A stretch of DNA of 47,021 bases from Bacteroidales bacterium (lineage in GTDB: Bacteria; Bacteroidota; Bacteroidia; Bacteroidales; P3): assembly GCA_017455205.1 (NCBI GenBank), contig JAFTBM010000049.1, positions 1 through 47,021 on the forward strand, read 5' to 3'. The position numbers and the translations under genes were made by a program. Below the pieces are notes generated by a model. The model searched no databases, was not told where the DNA came from, and was given only the letters and a program-made list of their open reading frames with translations. Shown here piece after piece: positions 24,626 to 32,750 of this stretch (the first letter of the stretch is position 1; the number at the start of each line of letters is the position of its first letter).

Positions 24626-26170
24626 CTAATGTCTTCCACCACCTCCAGGCTGTCCACCGCCACCTCCACTATTGCCACCCGAATACTGCGAAAGGCTCAC
24701 CGTCGAACCTCCGCTGACCGTGCATCCTTCCAACAGCATACCTCCAAAATGCGAAGTCCCACCACTGGTGCTGACACCGCTTTTCAGCGATGGAGTGGAA
24801 CTGCCCGACACCACCAGCGTACTACCACCACTCGAGGGAGTCTTGAAAGCATACTGGGTGCTACCCACCGTGAGCCCATACCAAGCATTGCTGCTCCACG
24901 ACGAAGATGAATAGCAAGTCTGCGAAAGCGAAGCCCCACTCTCAAGCCCTCCGATGGCTATCAGAGTTCCACCAGTTACATATAGCTTATAGCCACCCTC
25001 GGTGTTGGCATCCACCGCCACCTCGGGCGAACTGGCACCTATGGCATACACTACACCTCCCTTGATGTATAGGTTACCATTGGCATCCAAGCCATCGTTG
25101 CCACTCGAATGTGCACACACATACCCTCCGCTGATGGTCATCGTGGAAGCCGAGTTGATGGCATCATCCGATGCCGTGCTATACACCTCACCTCCCGTAA
25201 CCACAATCTCCCCCTTCGACTCTATTCCCTCGTGGTTGGCACTGCTCACACTCACCGTGCTTCCGCTGAACGTGATGCTCCCGTCAAACTTGATGCCCTT
25301 CGCCTGCACAGCCGAGCTGGACTTTCTTCCACCAAATCCACCACCCCCTCCGCTGCTCGACCCATAATTGCTCCCGCTGACCGCAACACTCACTGTGCCA
25401 TCAGCAAATGTTGCTGTACCGTCGCCACTAATTCCTTTGCATCCCTGCCCTGTGCAACTCACCGTCAATGTCCCGTCCTGCATCTCGAAACCATCTTTGG
25501 CTTTTACCCCCGACACCTTGGTTGTGTCCGTACCCGACACCTTCACACTGCTGCTTGAATTGACCGTGATAGTGCCGCTCATTACCTTCACATAGTCATC
25601 ACTCACTATACCACTCTTCCCACTGGCTGTTACTGTCAGGCTGCCACTGCCGCTGAATATCAACGACCCTTCACCAAACACCGCCCCTTTTTCGTCCTCA
25701 TCCGAAGGCGTGCTGCTGTATGTGCTGCCATCGGCCAGCGTACTACTCCCATTCAACACCACGTAGGTAACCTCACCATCGGCTGGCGAATCCTCTGGCC
25801 CCTGCAAGTTGATGGCCGCACCTGTGGAATTAGTAATACTGACACTATTCAGCACCAACTTCTGTGTTACGCCACTATATATCTTAAGGTATCCATTCGA
25901 GGTAGTGCCACTGAGCTGATACTCCAGCACCTTGCTTCCCGTATAACTGATGGTAACCTTTCCCGATGAGTTCTCTTTTACCGTCAGCCCGTCCGTACTC
26001 CCACTCACCGTTGCTGCCCCAGTGCCATTCCAAGCTATCGTCACCGTAGCACCAGTAAGCACTTGGCTCACATCATCCACCTGTGTGCTGCTAATCTCTG
26101 TGATGCTATCCTTACCACAACTTGCTGCCAGCAGCGATGCCACAATCCATAGATAAAACATCCTTTTCAT
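24626..26170 (-). CDS. Carbohydrate-binding beta-helix lipoprotein
   Basis: 514 residues from the ATG at 26170, which begins the lipoprotein signal MKRMFYLWIVASLLAASC. The mature protein has VTIAWNGTGAATVSGSTDGLTV, then a beta-helix with turns such as GSLTVTASGKSGIVSDDYVK and TMTISGGYVCAHSSGNDGLDANGN. It closes with YKLYVTGGTLIAIGGLESGASLS, a segment shared in form with the 1059-residue neighbour and with the Cthe_2159 carbohydrate-binding family. Acidic turns (SDDAINSAS, GNDGLDANGN) are candidate calcium sites. The tail is Gly-rich (GGNSGGGGGQPGGGGRH). It is the first gene of the operon, behind a promoter at 26206. Likely a surface lipoprotein that binds polysaccharide. Confidence 0.87.
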   Translation of the reverse strand: MKRMFYLWIVASLLAASCGKDSITEISSTQVDDVSQVLTGATVTIAWNGTGAATVSGSTDGLTVKENSSGKVTISYTGSKVLEYQLSGTTSNGYLKIYSGVTQKLVLNSVSITNSTGAAINLQGPEDSPADGEVTYVVLNGSSTLADGSTYSSTPSDEDEKGAVFGEGSLIFSGSGSLTVTASGKSGIVSDDYVKVMSGTITVNSSSSVKVSGTDTTKVSGVKAKDGFEMQDGTLTVSCTGQGCKGISGDGTATFADGTVSVAVSGSNYGSSSGGGGGFGGRKSSSAVQAKGIKFDGSITFSGSTVSVSSANHEGIESKGEIVVTGGEVYSTASDDAINSASTMTISGGYVCAHSSGNDGLDANGNLYIKGGVVYAIGASSPEVAVDANTEGGYKLYVTGGTLIAIGGLESGASLSQTCYSSSSWSSNAWYGLTVGSTQYAFKTPSSGGSTLVVSGSSTPSLKSGVSTSGGTSHFGGMLLEGCTVSGGSTVSLSQYSGGNSGGGGGQPGGGGRH

Positions 26171-26205
26171 TCCAAAACTTTTAGTTATCCACAAAAATCA
26201 ACCTG

Positions 26206-26233
26206 CAAAAATAATCAAAATTCCTTTATTCAA
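26206..26233 (-). promoter_or_regulatory. Candidate promoter of the VTC/carbohydrate-binding operon
   Basis: Minus-strand TTG (complement of 26231-26233), 17 nt, then TATTTTTG with CA (complement of 26206-26213). The spacing is slightly short for the consensus. The leader to the 26170 ATG is about 30 nt. Confidence 0.5.
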
Positions 26234-26826
26234 TATTTTTTTCTTCTTTTTTAATGCTTGTTGATTTGTTGAAAACTCTCTTAAGCTATCTTCTCTCTTA
26301 ATCGTTTTCATATTTTATCAACCACCTTTTAATCATTCTAAACTGATTGAAATTAATTATTTACTTGATTTATCAACCTTTTGTTGATTTCCTAATCCAA
26401 CAGCCTTTTGTTGATTACTGAAAAATCAAGTTAGCAACTCATTCCTTTGTTGAAAAACACCCCCAAAACTCTCCTCTTTTCCACATTTTCTTATTTCAGT
26501 TTTTCTTTTCTCTTTTTATTCACACTCGTATTAACCATTATCAACACCAGTTTCAACATCCTAATGTTCATTTCTCTATCCTTTCCCTCTATTCAGAATA
26601 CCGACTCTGATTGGGTACTCCAGCCGTGATACCTCTTAACAGAATACAACAATTCCTTTTATCTATTCCCACTCCATTCGTAAGTACCTTATAAATAAGC
26701 TATTTTCATTCCAAACCACCAATGTGGTAGTCCACAAACCTCCTCATTCCCCAGCTGCCGCTATTCCGTTTTGTTTCCATAGCTTTTATCTCCTTCATTT
26801 AACCTTATTTTCTCCTCACTTTCTCC
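26234..26826. other. AT-rich non-coding region
   Basis: Almost 600 nt, much more AT-rich than the flanking genes, with no convincing reading frame. The element gttgat or its complement atcaac recurs (for example near 26268, 26317, 26371, 26382, 26411 and 26540), often beside ccttttgttga. It lies between divergent operons and probably serves as their regulatory region. Confidence 0.6.
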
Positions 26827-26895
26827 TTACCAACTCTTACCTTGGTAAGGGTTGTATAAGAGTTGGTAAAGAGATGGGTAAGAGTTGGTAAAGAG
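26827..26895. repeat. Inverted and direct repeats, candidate operator
   Basis: TTACCAACTCTTACC (26827-26841) is the exact complement of GGTAAGAGTTGGTAA (26877-26891). The core aagagttggtaaagag occurs twice as a direct repeat at 26858-26873 and 26880-26895, period 22 (two helical turns). Next to the first copy lies cttacc-tt-ggtaag. The block is between the divergent carbohydrate-binding operon and rpiB. Confidence 0.8.
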
Positions 26896-27090
26896 GAGAT
26901 GCCTATAAGTGCCAGAAAAAGAGTGTATTATAAAATAAGCATTTTTGTTAATTTTACTTAATCTATTAATTTTGTTTAATTTATTGTTTTTTAGTGTGTT
27001 GAGTTTTAATTTGGATGCTTTTGGGAGTTTTTTACCCTCGTGTGTTGATAAGTTGATAAAAGGGTTGTGTGGGGTCTGCTTTTTTTGTCG

Positions 27091-27098
27091 TACTTTTG
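27091..27098 (+). promoter_or_regulatory. -7 box of rpiB-deoC
   Basis: TACTTTTG followed by CA; a TTG lies at 27065-27067, 23 nt upstream, longer than ideal spacing. Transcription from here excludes the long upstream extension of the rpiB frame. Confidence 0.6.
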
Positions 27099-27124
27099 CA
27101 GTCGCTATCGTTTATACAATGTTT

Positions 27125-27568
27125 ATGATGAAAGAAACTCTTCCTATTGCCTGCGACCACGCAGGCTTTGAACTGAAACAGAAGGTGATTACCCACTTGA
27201 AAGAGCGCGGTTTCGAGGTGCAGGATTATGGCACCTTCAGCACTGAAAGTTGTGATTATCCTGACTTTGCACATCGTGTTGGGGCTGTTGTCGAAAAAGG
27301 TGAATATCGGCGTGGAATCGTGATTTGCGGCAGTGGAAACGGTGTGCAGATGACGGTCAATAAGTATCCACATGTGCGTTGTGCACTCTGCTGGTCGGTC
27401 GAGATTGCACGGCTTGGCCGCCAGCACAACGATGCCAATGTGCTCTCGTTGCCAGCACGGTTCATCTCCGAGGCCGAGGCATTGGCTGTGGTGGATGCTT
27501 TTATTGACACCCCGTTTGAAGGGGGAAGGCACCAACGGAGGGTTGCGAAAATCAGTCAGTTGCTGTAG
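27125..27568 (+). CDS. rpiB: Ribose-5-phosphate isomerase B
   Basis: Interconverts ribose-5-phosphate and ribulose-5-phosphate in the pentose phosphate pathway. 147 residues from ATG 27125 (ATGs at 27119 and 27128 are also possible). The frame extends to 26945, but those residues precede the promoter and are hydrophobic noise. Signatures: PIACDHAGFELK with Asp11-His12, GIVICGSGNGVQMTVNK with Cys68 as the catalytic cysteine, and RQHNDANVLSLPAR. The usual anion-hole motif GTGIG is here GSGNG, as in several Bacteroidetes. Its TAG stop overlaps the deoC GTG by one base, linking both pentose-phosphate enzymes in one transcript. Confidence 0.95.
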   Translation: MMKETLPIACDHAGFELKQKVITHLKERGFEVQDYGTFSTESCDYPDFAHRVGAVVEKGEYRRGIVICGSGNGVQMTVNKYPHVRCALCWSVEIARLGRQHNDANVLSLPARFISEAEALAVVDAFIDTPFEGGRHQRRVAKISQLL

Positions 27569-27573
27569 TGGTT

Positions 27574-28329
27574 ATGGAGCATAGGTTGGAAGAAAGGGTA
27601 TTTTCCTGTATCGACAACACTACGCTTGGTGCGACCGATAGTGCAGCCTCGGTGGAGCAGTTCTGCCGCCGCACGCTGGAGATGGCGGTGGGCAGCGGTG
27701 GGCAGCGGGTGGCTGCGGTGTGTGTCTATCCGCAGTTTGTGGAGGTTGCCAAGCGGGTGCTTGATGGCAGTGGTGTGGCGGTGGCGGTGGTAGCAGGTGG
27801 TTTTCCGCATGGGCAGATACCGTTGGAGTGGAAGGTGGAGGAGGTGCGGAGGGTGATTGACCTCGGTGCCGACGAGGTGGATGTGGTCATCAATCGTGGA
27901 GCACTATTGGCTGGGGAGGAAAATATGGTGTGCGACGAGGTGGCTGCGATGAAGCAGGTTTGCAAAGGGCATCTGCTCAAAGTGATATTGGAGACGGGTG
28001 AGTTGCCCACGCAGGAGCTTATCCGCAGGGCGGCGGAACTGGCTATCGAGGGAGGTGTTGATTTCATCAAGACCTCCACGGGGAAGATAGTCCAAGGAGC
28101 CACGCTGGAGGCGGCGAGGGTGATGCTGGAATGCATACAAGATAATGTTAAATTTAAGAAAAAAACCGTTGGATTGAAGCTGTCGGGGGGCATCCGAAAG
28201 GTGGAGGATGCGGTGGAGTTTGCAACGTTGGCAAAAAAAATGATGGGCGAAGAATATATTGAAAAGCAAACGTTTAGGATTGGTGCAAGCAGTCTGACCG
28301 AAGGGATGTTTTCCTTTTTAACATTATAA
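27574..28329 (+). CDS. deoC: Deoxyribose-phosphate aldolase
   Basis: Splits 2-deoxyribose-5-phosphate into glyceraldehyde-3-phosphate and acetaldehyde, in nucleoside salvage. 251 residues from ATG 27574; a GTG at 27568 overlapping the rpiB stop is an alternative start two codons earlier. Catalytic residues line up with E. coli DeoC: Asp103 (DEVDVVIN), Schiff-base Lys166 (VDFIKTSTGK) and Lys202 (GLKLSGGIR). The C-terminus GASSLTEGMF is the usual phosphate-binding end. Together with rpiB it forms a compact pentose-phosphate/nucleoside catabolic pair. The serine palmitoyltransferase gene starts about 50 nt later, with its own weak promoter. Confidence 0.96.
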   Translation: MEHRLEERVFSCIDNTTLGATDSAASVEQFCRRTLEMAVGSGGQRVAAVCVYPQFVEVAKRVLDGSGVAVAVVAGGFPHGQIPLEWKVEEVRRVIDLGADEVDVVINRGALLAGEENMVCDEVAAMKQVCKGHLLKVILETGELPTQELIRRAAELAIEGGVDFIKTSTGKIVQGATLEAARVMLECIQDNVKFKKKTVGLKLSGGIRKVEDAVEFATLAKKMMGEEYIEKQTFRIGASSLTEGMFSFLTL

Positions 28330-28381
28330 TTGGGCTGAAATTTGAAAATTTTTTGTTACTTTGCACCCTAAAAACCGAAGT

Positions 28382-29581
28382 ATGCCCATGAAGCCGCTAC
28401 AGCAAAAATTGGCTCAATACACCTATCCCCAGGAGATGCGTGCCTTGGGGATTTATCCTTATTTCACGCCCATCTGCTCCGAACAGAACACCGAAGTCTA
28501 TGTAACTGGTATGGATCGGCCAGTGCTGATGTTCGGTAGCAACAGCTATCTTGGTCTGACCAACGACCCGCGCCTGAAAGAGGCCGCCAAGCGTGCTATC
28601 GACAAGTATGGCACTGGTTGTGCGGGTTCTCCCTTCCTCAACGGGACGTTGGATATTCACATCCAGCTCCAAGATGAGCTTGCCGAATTCCTCGGTAAGG
28701 ATGGGGTGATGCTCTTCTCGGCAGGTTTTCTGGCCAATAGCGGTGTGATACCCAACATAGTGAGTCGCGGCGATTACCTGTTCTACGATGAGCGGGTGCA
28801 TGCCTCGATTATGGAGGGCAAGCTTATCACCTATGCCAACACGCAAAAGTACAAGCACAACGATATGGTCGACCTCGAGCGCGTGCTGGGCAAGGTGCCA
28901 TTGGAAGCATCGAAGCTGGTGGTTACCGACGGTGTGTTCTCGATGGAAGGTGATGTGGCACATGTGGACAAGATGGTGGACATCTGCAATCGCTATGGAG
29001 CTACACTGATGGTGGATGAGGCTCATGGACTGGGTGTGTTCGGACGCGAAGGCCGTGGCACCTGCGACCATTTCGGAAAGCTCAAGGATGTGGAGTTGGT
29101 GATGGGTACGTTCAGCAAGAGCTTGGCATCGGTGGGCGGGTTTATCGCTACCGATAAGGAGACCATCAATTGGATGAAGCACTCGGTGCGACCCTACATC
29201 TTCACCGCCAGCATCACGCCAGCCAGTACGGCCTCGGTGCTTGAGGCACTGCAGATTATGCGCAGTGAGCCCGAGCGCAATGCAGCCCTTTGGGACAACC
29301 AGCGCTATGCCTTCAAGGCTTTCAAAGAACTCGGCTTCGAGATTGGCAATACCAGCACCCCGATTATACCGCTTTTCATACGCGACAATGTCAAGACCTT
29401 CACCATCACCCACGAATTGTTGAATGAAGGTGTGTTTGTAACCCCTGTGATTTCGCCCGCTGTCCCGAGCGACGAGACCCTCATCCGCTTTGCCCTCATG
29501 GCCACCCACACCCACGATCAGATTGATATCGGTGTGGAGAAAATCTACAAAGCCTTCAAAAAACTGGAGGTGATAAAATAG
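28382..29581 (+). CDS. spt: Serine palmitoyltransferase-type PLP enzyme
   Basis: Alpha-oxoamine synthase family; condenses serine with acyl-CoA in the first step of sphingolipid synthesis. 399 residues from ATG 28382; a TTG/ATTTTTTGTTACTTTGCA promoter-like stretch lies 20-30 nt before. It shows FGSNSYLGLT, GTGCAGSPFLNGT, DERVHASIMEG, VDEAHGLGVFG and the PLP lysine Lys246 in GTFSKSLASVGGF. FSKS in place of the TLGKA type of 2-amino-3-ketobutyrate ligases or 8-amino-7-oxononanoate synthases favours SPT, as does the neighbouring GNAT gene, a pairing seen in sphingolipid-making Bacteroides. KBL remains an alternative label. Confidence 0.88.
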   Translation: MPMKPLQQKLAQYTYPQEMRALGIYPYFTPICSEQNTEVYVTGMDRPVLMFGSNSYLGLTNDPRLKEAAKRAIDKYGTGCAGSPFLNGTLDIHIQLQDELAEFLGKDGVMLFSAGFLANSGVIPNIVSRGDYLFYDERVHASIMEGKLITYANTQKYKHNDMVDLERVLGKVPLEASKLVVTDGVFSMEGDVAHVDKMVDICNRYGATLMVDEAHGLGVFGREGRGTCDHFGKLKDVELVMGTFSKSLASVGGFIATDKETINWMKHSVRPYIFTASITPASTASVLEALQIMRSEPERNAALWDNQRYAFKAFKELGFEIGNTSTPIIPLFIRDNVKTFTITHELLNEGVFVTPVISPAVPSDETLIRFALMATHTHDQIDIGVEKIYKAFKKLEVIK

Positions 29582-29659
29582 AAGTGCAGAACATGAATGA
29601 TGGGCAATGCAATGGGCAATGTTCATCATTTTTGTTATGAAATATCATATCGAAAGAAA

Positions 29660-30784
29660 ATGGCTGATATCACGATTAAAGTTGTCAATAGTAGGCGGGA
29701 GTTGCGCAAGTTTATCGCTTTCCCCAACAGGTTGTTCAAAGATGTGCCAAGCTATATTCCGGCATTGGACTTCGATGAGGTGAACCTCCTGACCGATAAG
29801 AACCCCGCCATGGAGCATTGCTCGCGAGAGCTCTTTTTGGCCTATAGGGGCAAGGAGGTAGTGGGGCGCGTGGCAGCCATTATCAACCGCAGCGTGAACG
29901 AGCACTGGGGGAAGAGGGCTGTGCGCTTTGGATGGTTCGACTTTGTGGAAGATTACGAAGTGTTTTCCGCTTTATTGAATAAGGTGGTGGAGTATGGCAA
30001 AGCCCACGGCATGGATGAGGTGGAAGGTCCTTTCGGCTTCACCGATATGGACAAGGAGTGCTGGGCGATAGACAATTTCAATGCCCGGCAGAATACCTCC
30101 ACGCTCTACAATCCAGAGTACTATGTGCGCTACATCGAGCGTGCTGGCTATGAAATCAAATGCCGCTGGCAGCAGTATTCTATGCAGGCCAATCAGCCAG
30201 TGCCCGACAAGGTGGCTCGCCTCAATAAGCTCATTATGGAGAAGTATAAGCTTCACCTGGTGAAAGTGAAACGGCGCAAGGATATCTACCCCCACGCCTG
30301 GAAGTTCTTCCACGCTATCAACGAGAGCTTCAAGGATCTCTACGACTTTGTGCCGATGACCGAGAAGGAAATCGGTGTGTATATCAAAGAGTATATCCCC
30401 TTTGTGAACCTCGACTTTGTTCAGTTTGTGGAGGATGCTGAGGGCAACCTCGTTGCTTTCGGTCTCAGCATTCCCGACCTCACAAAGGCATACAAGAAGG
30501 CCAATGGCAAGCTGTTTCCCTTTGGCTGGTATCATATCCTGCGGGCGTTGCATAAGTTCGACACTATCGACCTGCTGCTTAACGGGGTGCTTCCCGAGTG
30601 GCAGAAGCGTGGTGTGCATAGTATCTACTATAGCGATATGAATGAGGCAGCTATTACGCATGGTGTACACACTGCCTACACCAATCCGCAAATCATCGGC
30701 AACGAGGCGGTGAAGATTTGGGAGACGCAATATCACACCACCCCCCTAATGCAGCGGGCGGTGTTCGCCAAGAAGATTGACTGA
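29660..30784 (+). CDS. GNAT-fold acyltransferase, candidate bacterial ceramide synthase
   Basis: 374 residues from ATG 29660 (the frame continues upstream into the intergenic gap). The N-terminal half is a GNAT domain with ELFLAYRGKEVVGRVAAIIN and the GPFGFTDMDKE signature, followed by TSTLYNPEYYVRYIERAGYE. The C-terminal half has a second acyltransferase-like segment (DLVFAFGLSIPD-like: NLVAFGLSIPDLTKAYKK). This family is commonly encoded next to serine palmitoyltransferase in Bacteroidetes and Caulobacter, where a GNAT protein has been shown to N-acylate the sphinganine base. The role here is inferred from homology and context. Its stop overlaps the next ATG by one base. Confidence 0.78.
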   Translation: MADITIKVVNSRRELRKFIAFPNRLFKDVPSYIPALDFDEVNLLTDKNPAMEHCSRELFLAYRGKEVVGRVAAIINRSVNEHWGKRAVRFGWFDFVEDYEVFSALLNKVVEYGKAHGMDEVEGPFGFTDMDKECWAIDNFNARQNTSTLYNPEYYVRYIERAGYEIKCRWQQYSMQANQPVPDKVARLNKLIMEKYKLHLVKVKRRKDIYPHAWKFFHAINESFKDLYDFVPMTEKEIGVYIKEYIPFVNLDFVQFVEDAEGNLVAFGLSIPDLTKAYKKANGKLFPFGWYHILRALHKFDTIDLLLNGVLPEWQKRGVHSIYYSDMNEAAITHGVHTAYTNPQIIGNEAVKIWETQYHTTPLMQRAVFAKKID

Positions 30785-31161
30785 TGATGAAGCTGGTTAG
30801 GGCATTAGCGTTGTTGTGCCTCCTCGTAGCAGCGATTTTCACTGCATCGTGCCATAAGGAGAGCAGTCTCATCGTGGGAGAGTGGAAACTGGTTGCACTC
30901 TCGGGCGACAATGTGGAGGGCAACAACGACCTCAATACCAACCTCGGTGCCACCTACAACTTTACCGCCAGCGGCAAGGTGAAGTTCACACTCGACGGCT
31001 ACCCCTTGGTGGGCAGTTACACGTATAGCGATGACCGCATAACCATTGAGGTGCTGACACGTACCTACAAGTTCAACATCGAGGAGCTGACCTCCAGCGT
31101 GTTGAAAGTGGTCTACCCCTCGGAATATGGCCTCACACGAGGCACTCTTGAGAAACAATAG
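30784..31161 (+). CDS. Lipocalin-like lipoprotein
   Basis: 125 residues. Lipoprotein signal MMKLVRALALLCLLVAAIFTASC (Cys23), then a single small beta-barrel-like domain: LIVGEWKLVALSGDNVEG, GATYNFTASGKVKFTLDG, VGSYTYSDDRITIEV. It fits the lipocalin-like/META-type lipoproteins often found in Bacteroidetes. ATG 30784 overlaps the preceding TGA, so it is translationally coupled to the acyltransferase. A lipid-binding or lipid-handling role would fit the sphingolipid context, but this is inference. Confidence 0.82.
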   Translation: MMKLVRALALLCLLVAAIFTASCHKESSLIVGEWKLVALSGDNVEGNNDLNTNLGATYNFTASGKVKFTLDGYPLVGSYTYSDDRITIEVLTRTYKFNIEELTSSVLKVVYPSEYGLTRGTLEKQ

Positions 31162-31168
31162 TTCGCAC

Positions 31169-31948
31169 ATGATGAACCGTGAGGAGAACCTCGATTTCTG
31201 TATCCACTACCTGCAGCGGCAGGAGGGTGAATCATTGCAAGGCCCCACCACATTGGAGGCAAAGCAACGCATGCTTCGGGCTTTGATGAACGTATGGCCA
31301 CCGCAGCCGTTGGATGCAGAGTATCTGTCGGCACAGGATGCCGAACTGCAGGCACAGCGAGAGGATAAAGGGGTGGTTGTTGCAGATGAGCTATTTGCCG
31401 AGGGAGACATAGTGGTTTGGCAGGGAGACATCACGCGCCTCGGAGTGGATGCCATAGTCAATGCGGCCAATAGCGGTATGCTCGGTTGCTGGTCGCCTTT
31501 GCACGACTGCATCGACAATGTGATACACTCATCAGCTGGTCTTCAATTGCGAAGCGAATGCGATGGCAAGATAAAAGCTGGCCTGTGGCGTGGCGAGAGC
31601 AGTGCCGAGGCTGGTGAGGCTATCATCACCAGTGGCTATAACCTGCCCGCGCGCTATGTGCTACACACCGTGGGTCCTATCGTCCATTCGGGCATCCCTA
31701 CCCCCCAGCAGGAGGCACAGCTGGCTCAATGCTACAAGTCTTGCCTCTCCCTGGCCGAGGCAGGTGGCTGCCGCAGCATCGCTTTCTGCTGCATCTCCAC
31801 CGGCGTGTTCAACTTTCCCCATCGCCGTGCTGCCGAGATTGCGGTGGCGACCATCCGTCAGTATAAGCCTGAAGGTATGAAAATAGTTTTCAACGTGTTC
31901 AAAAATATTGACCATGACATCTACCAAAGCCTTCTCCGAGCGGATTGA
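31169..31948 (+). CDS. Zinc-dependent macrodomain (ADP-ribosyl hydrolase)
   Basis: 259 residues from ATG 31169, 7 nt after the preceding stop. A helical N-terminal part (1-70) is followed by a macrodomain: VWQGDITRLGVDAIVNAAN (83-101), the zinc motif LGCWSPLHDCIDN with Cys107, His112 and Cys114, GEAIITSGYNLPARYVLHTVGP, and CISTGVFNFPHRRAAEIA. The Cys-X4-His-X-Cys arrangement is that of the Zn-Macro class that removes ADP-ribose from proteins. The reading frame overlaps the sirtuin gene by 35 bp. In the known operons this protein partners SirTM, as here. Confidence 0.92.
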   Translation: MMNREENLDFCIHYLQRQEGESLQGPTTLEAKQRMLRALMNVWPPQPLDAEYLSAQDAELQAQREDKGVVVADELFAEGDIVVWQGDITRLGVDAIVNAANSGMLGCWSPLHDCIDNVIHSSAGLQLRSECDGKIKAGLWRGESSAEAGEAIITSGYNLPARYVLHTVGPIVHSGIPTPQQEAQLAQCYKSCLSLAEAGGCRSIAFCCISTGVFNFPHRRAAEIAVATIRQYKPEGMKIVFNVFKNIDHDIYQSLLRAD

Positions 31949-32750
31949 CCTTCTGCGGAAAGCCATCGCCGAGGCCGATAGCATCCTCATCGGTGCGGGC
32001 AGTGGCTTAAGCACGGCTGCTGGCCTTGACTATGCGGGTGCCGACTTCAAGCGCGAATTCGCAACTGAAATCGAACGCTACGGTTTCACCGACCTCTACT
32101 CGGCAGGCTTCTACCCCTATCCTACCCCCGAGGAGTTTTGGGCTCATTGGGTCAAGCATATCTGGTTCTGCCGTTACCGCATTGGTGCCCTACCGCTCTA
32201 TCGTCAGCTGCATCGGCTTTTCCCTAATGCTTTCGTAGTTACGACCAACGTCGACGCCCAATTCGCAAAGGCTGGCTTTCCAGCCGATAGTACCTTTGCC
32301 ACGCAGGGCGACTATGGCTACTTTCAACCCGCCTCTGGCTCTCCCAAAACGCTGGTCAGCAACCACGAATGGGTGGAACGCACGCTCCCCTTAATACAAG
32401 ATTGCCGCATCCCCACCGAAAATATTCCCACCATGCCCGACGGCAGCCCTGCGGCAGTCAACCTGCGCAGCGACGATACCTTTGTGGAAGACTTCCGCTG
32501 GCATCAGCAGTCGCGTCGCTACACCACCTTCGTCGAGGAGGCTGCACAAGGTCGTCTGCTGCTGCTCGAATTTGGTATTGGCTACAATACCCCCGGCATC
32601 ATCCGCCTCCCCTTTGAACAGATGGCCCAGCGTTTCCCCCACACCACGCTCGTCCGTTTCAACCGCGACCACCCCGAGCCTTATATTCAGGACATCCCAC
32701 ACTTTATCAGTTTCACCGAAGACATCGAATACGTACTCAATAGCTTATAA
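31914..32750 (+). CDS. SirTM-like sirtuin lacking zinc-ribbon cysteines
   Basis: 278 residues from ATG 31914 (a TTG at 31908 also opens the frame). NAD-binding motifs: GAGSGLSTAAGLDYAG (27-42), DLYSAGFYPYPTPEEFW, TTNVDAQFAKAGF (110-122), TQGDYGYFQ (130-138), NLRSDDTFVEDFRWHQQSRRY and LEFGIGYNTPGIIRLPF. These match the SirTM class, reported as protein ADP-ribosyltransferases acting with the macrodomain. The zinc-ribbon cysteines expected around 138-182 (QPASGSPKTL and TMPDGSPAAVNL) are absent; the only Cys there is C164. No GcvH-like or LplA-like genes accompany it. Whether it retains catalytic activity is open. Confidence 0.87.
   Translation: MTSTKAFSERIDLLRKAIAEADSILIGAGSGLSTAAGLDYAGADFKREFATEIERYGFTDLYSAGFYPYPTPEEFWAHWVKHIWFCRYRIGALPLYRQLHRLFPNAFVVTTNVDAQFAKAGFPADSTFATQGDYGYFQPASGSPKTLVSNHEWVERTLPLIQDCRIPTENIPTMPDGSPAAVNLRSDDTFVEDFRWHQQSRRYTTFVEEAAQGRLLLLEFGIGYNTPGIIRLPFEQMAQRFPHTTLVRFNRDHPEPYIQDIPHFISFTEDIEYVLNSL

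Noticed and set aside
26945-27124. 60-residue hydrophobic N-terminal extension of RpiB
   Set aside because: It precedes the -7 box at 27091 and has no counterpart in the family.
28397-29629. Long minus-strand frame opposite SPT
   Set aside because: Mirror of a strongly conserved PLP enzyme gene; no family content.
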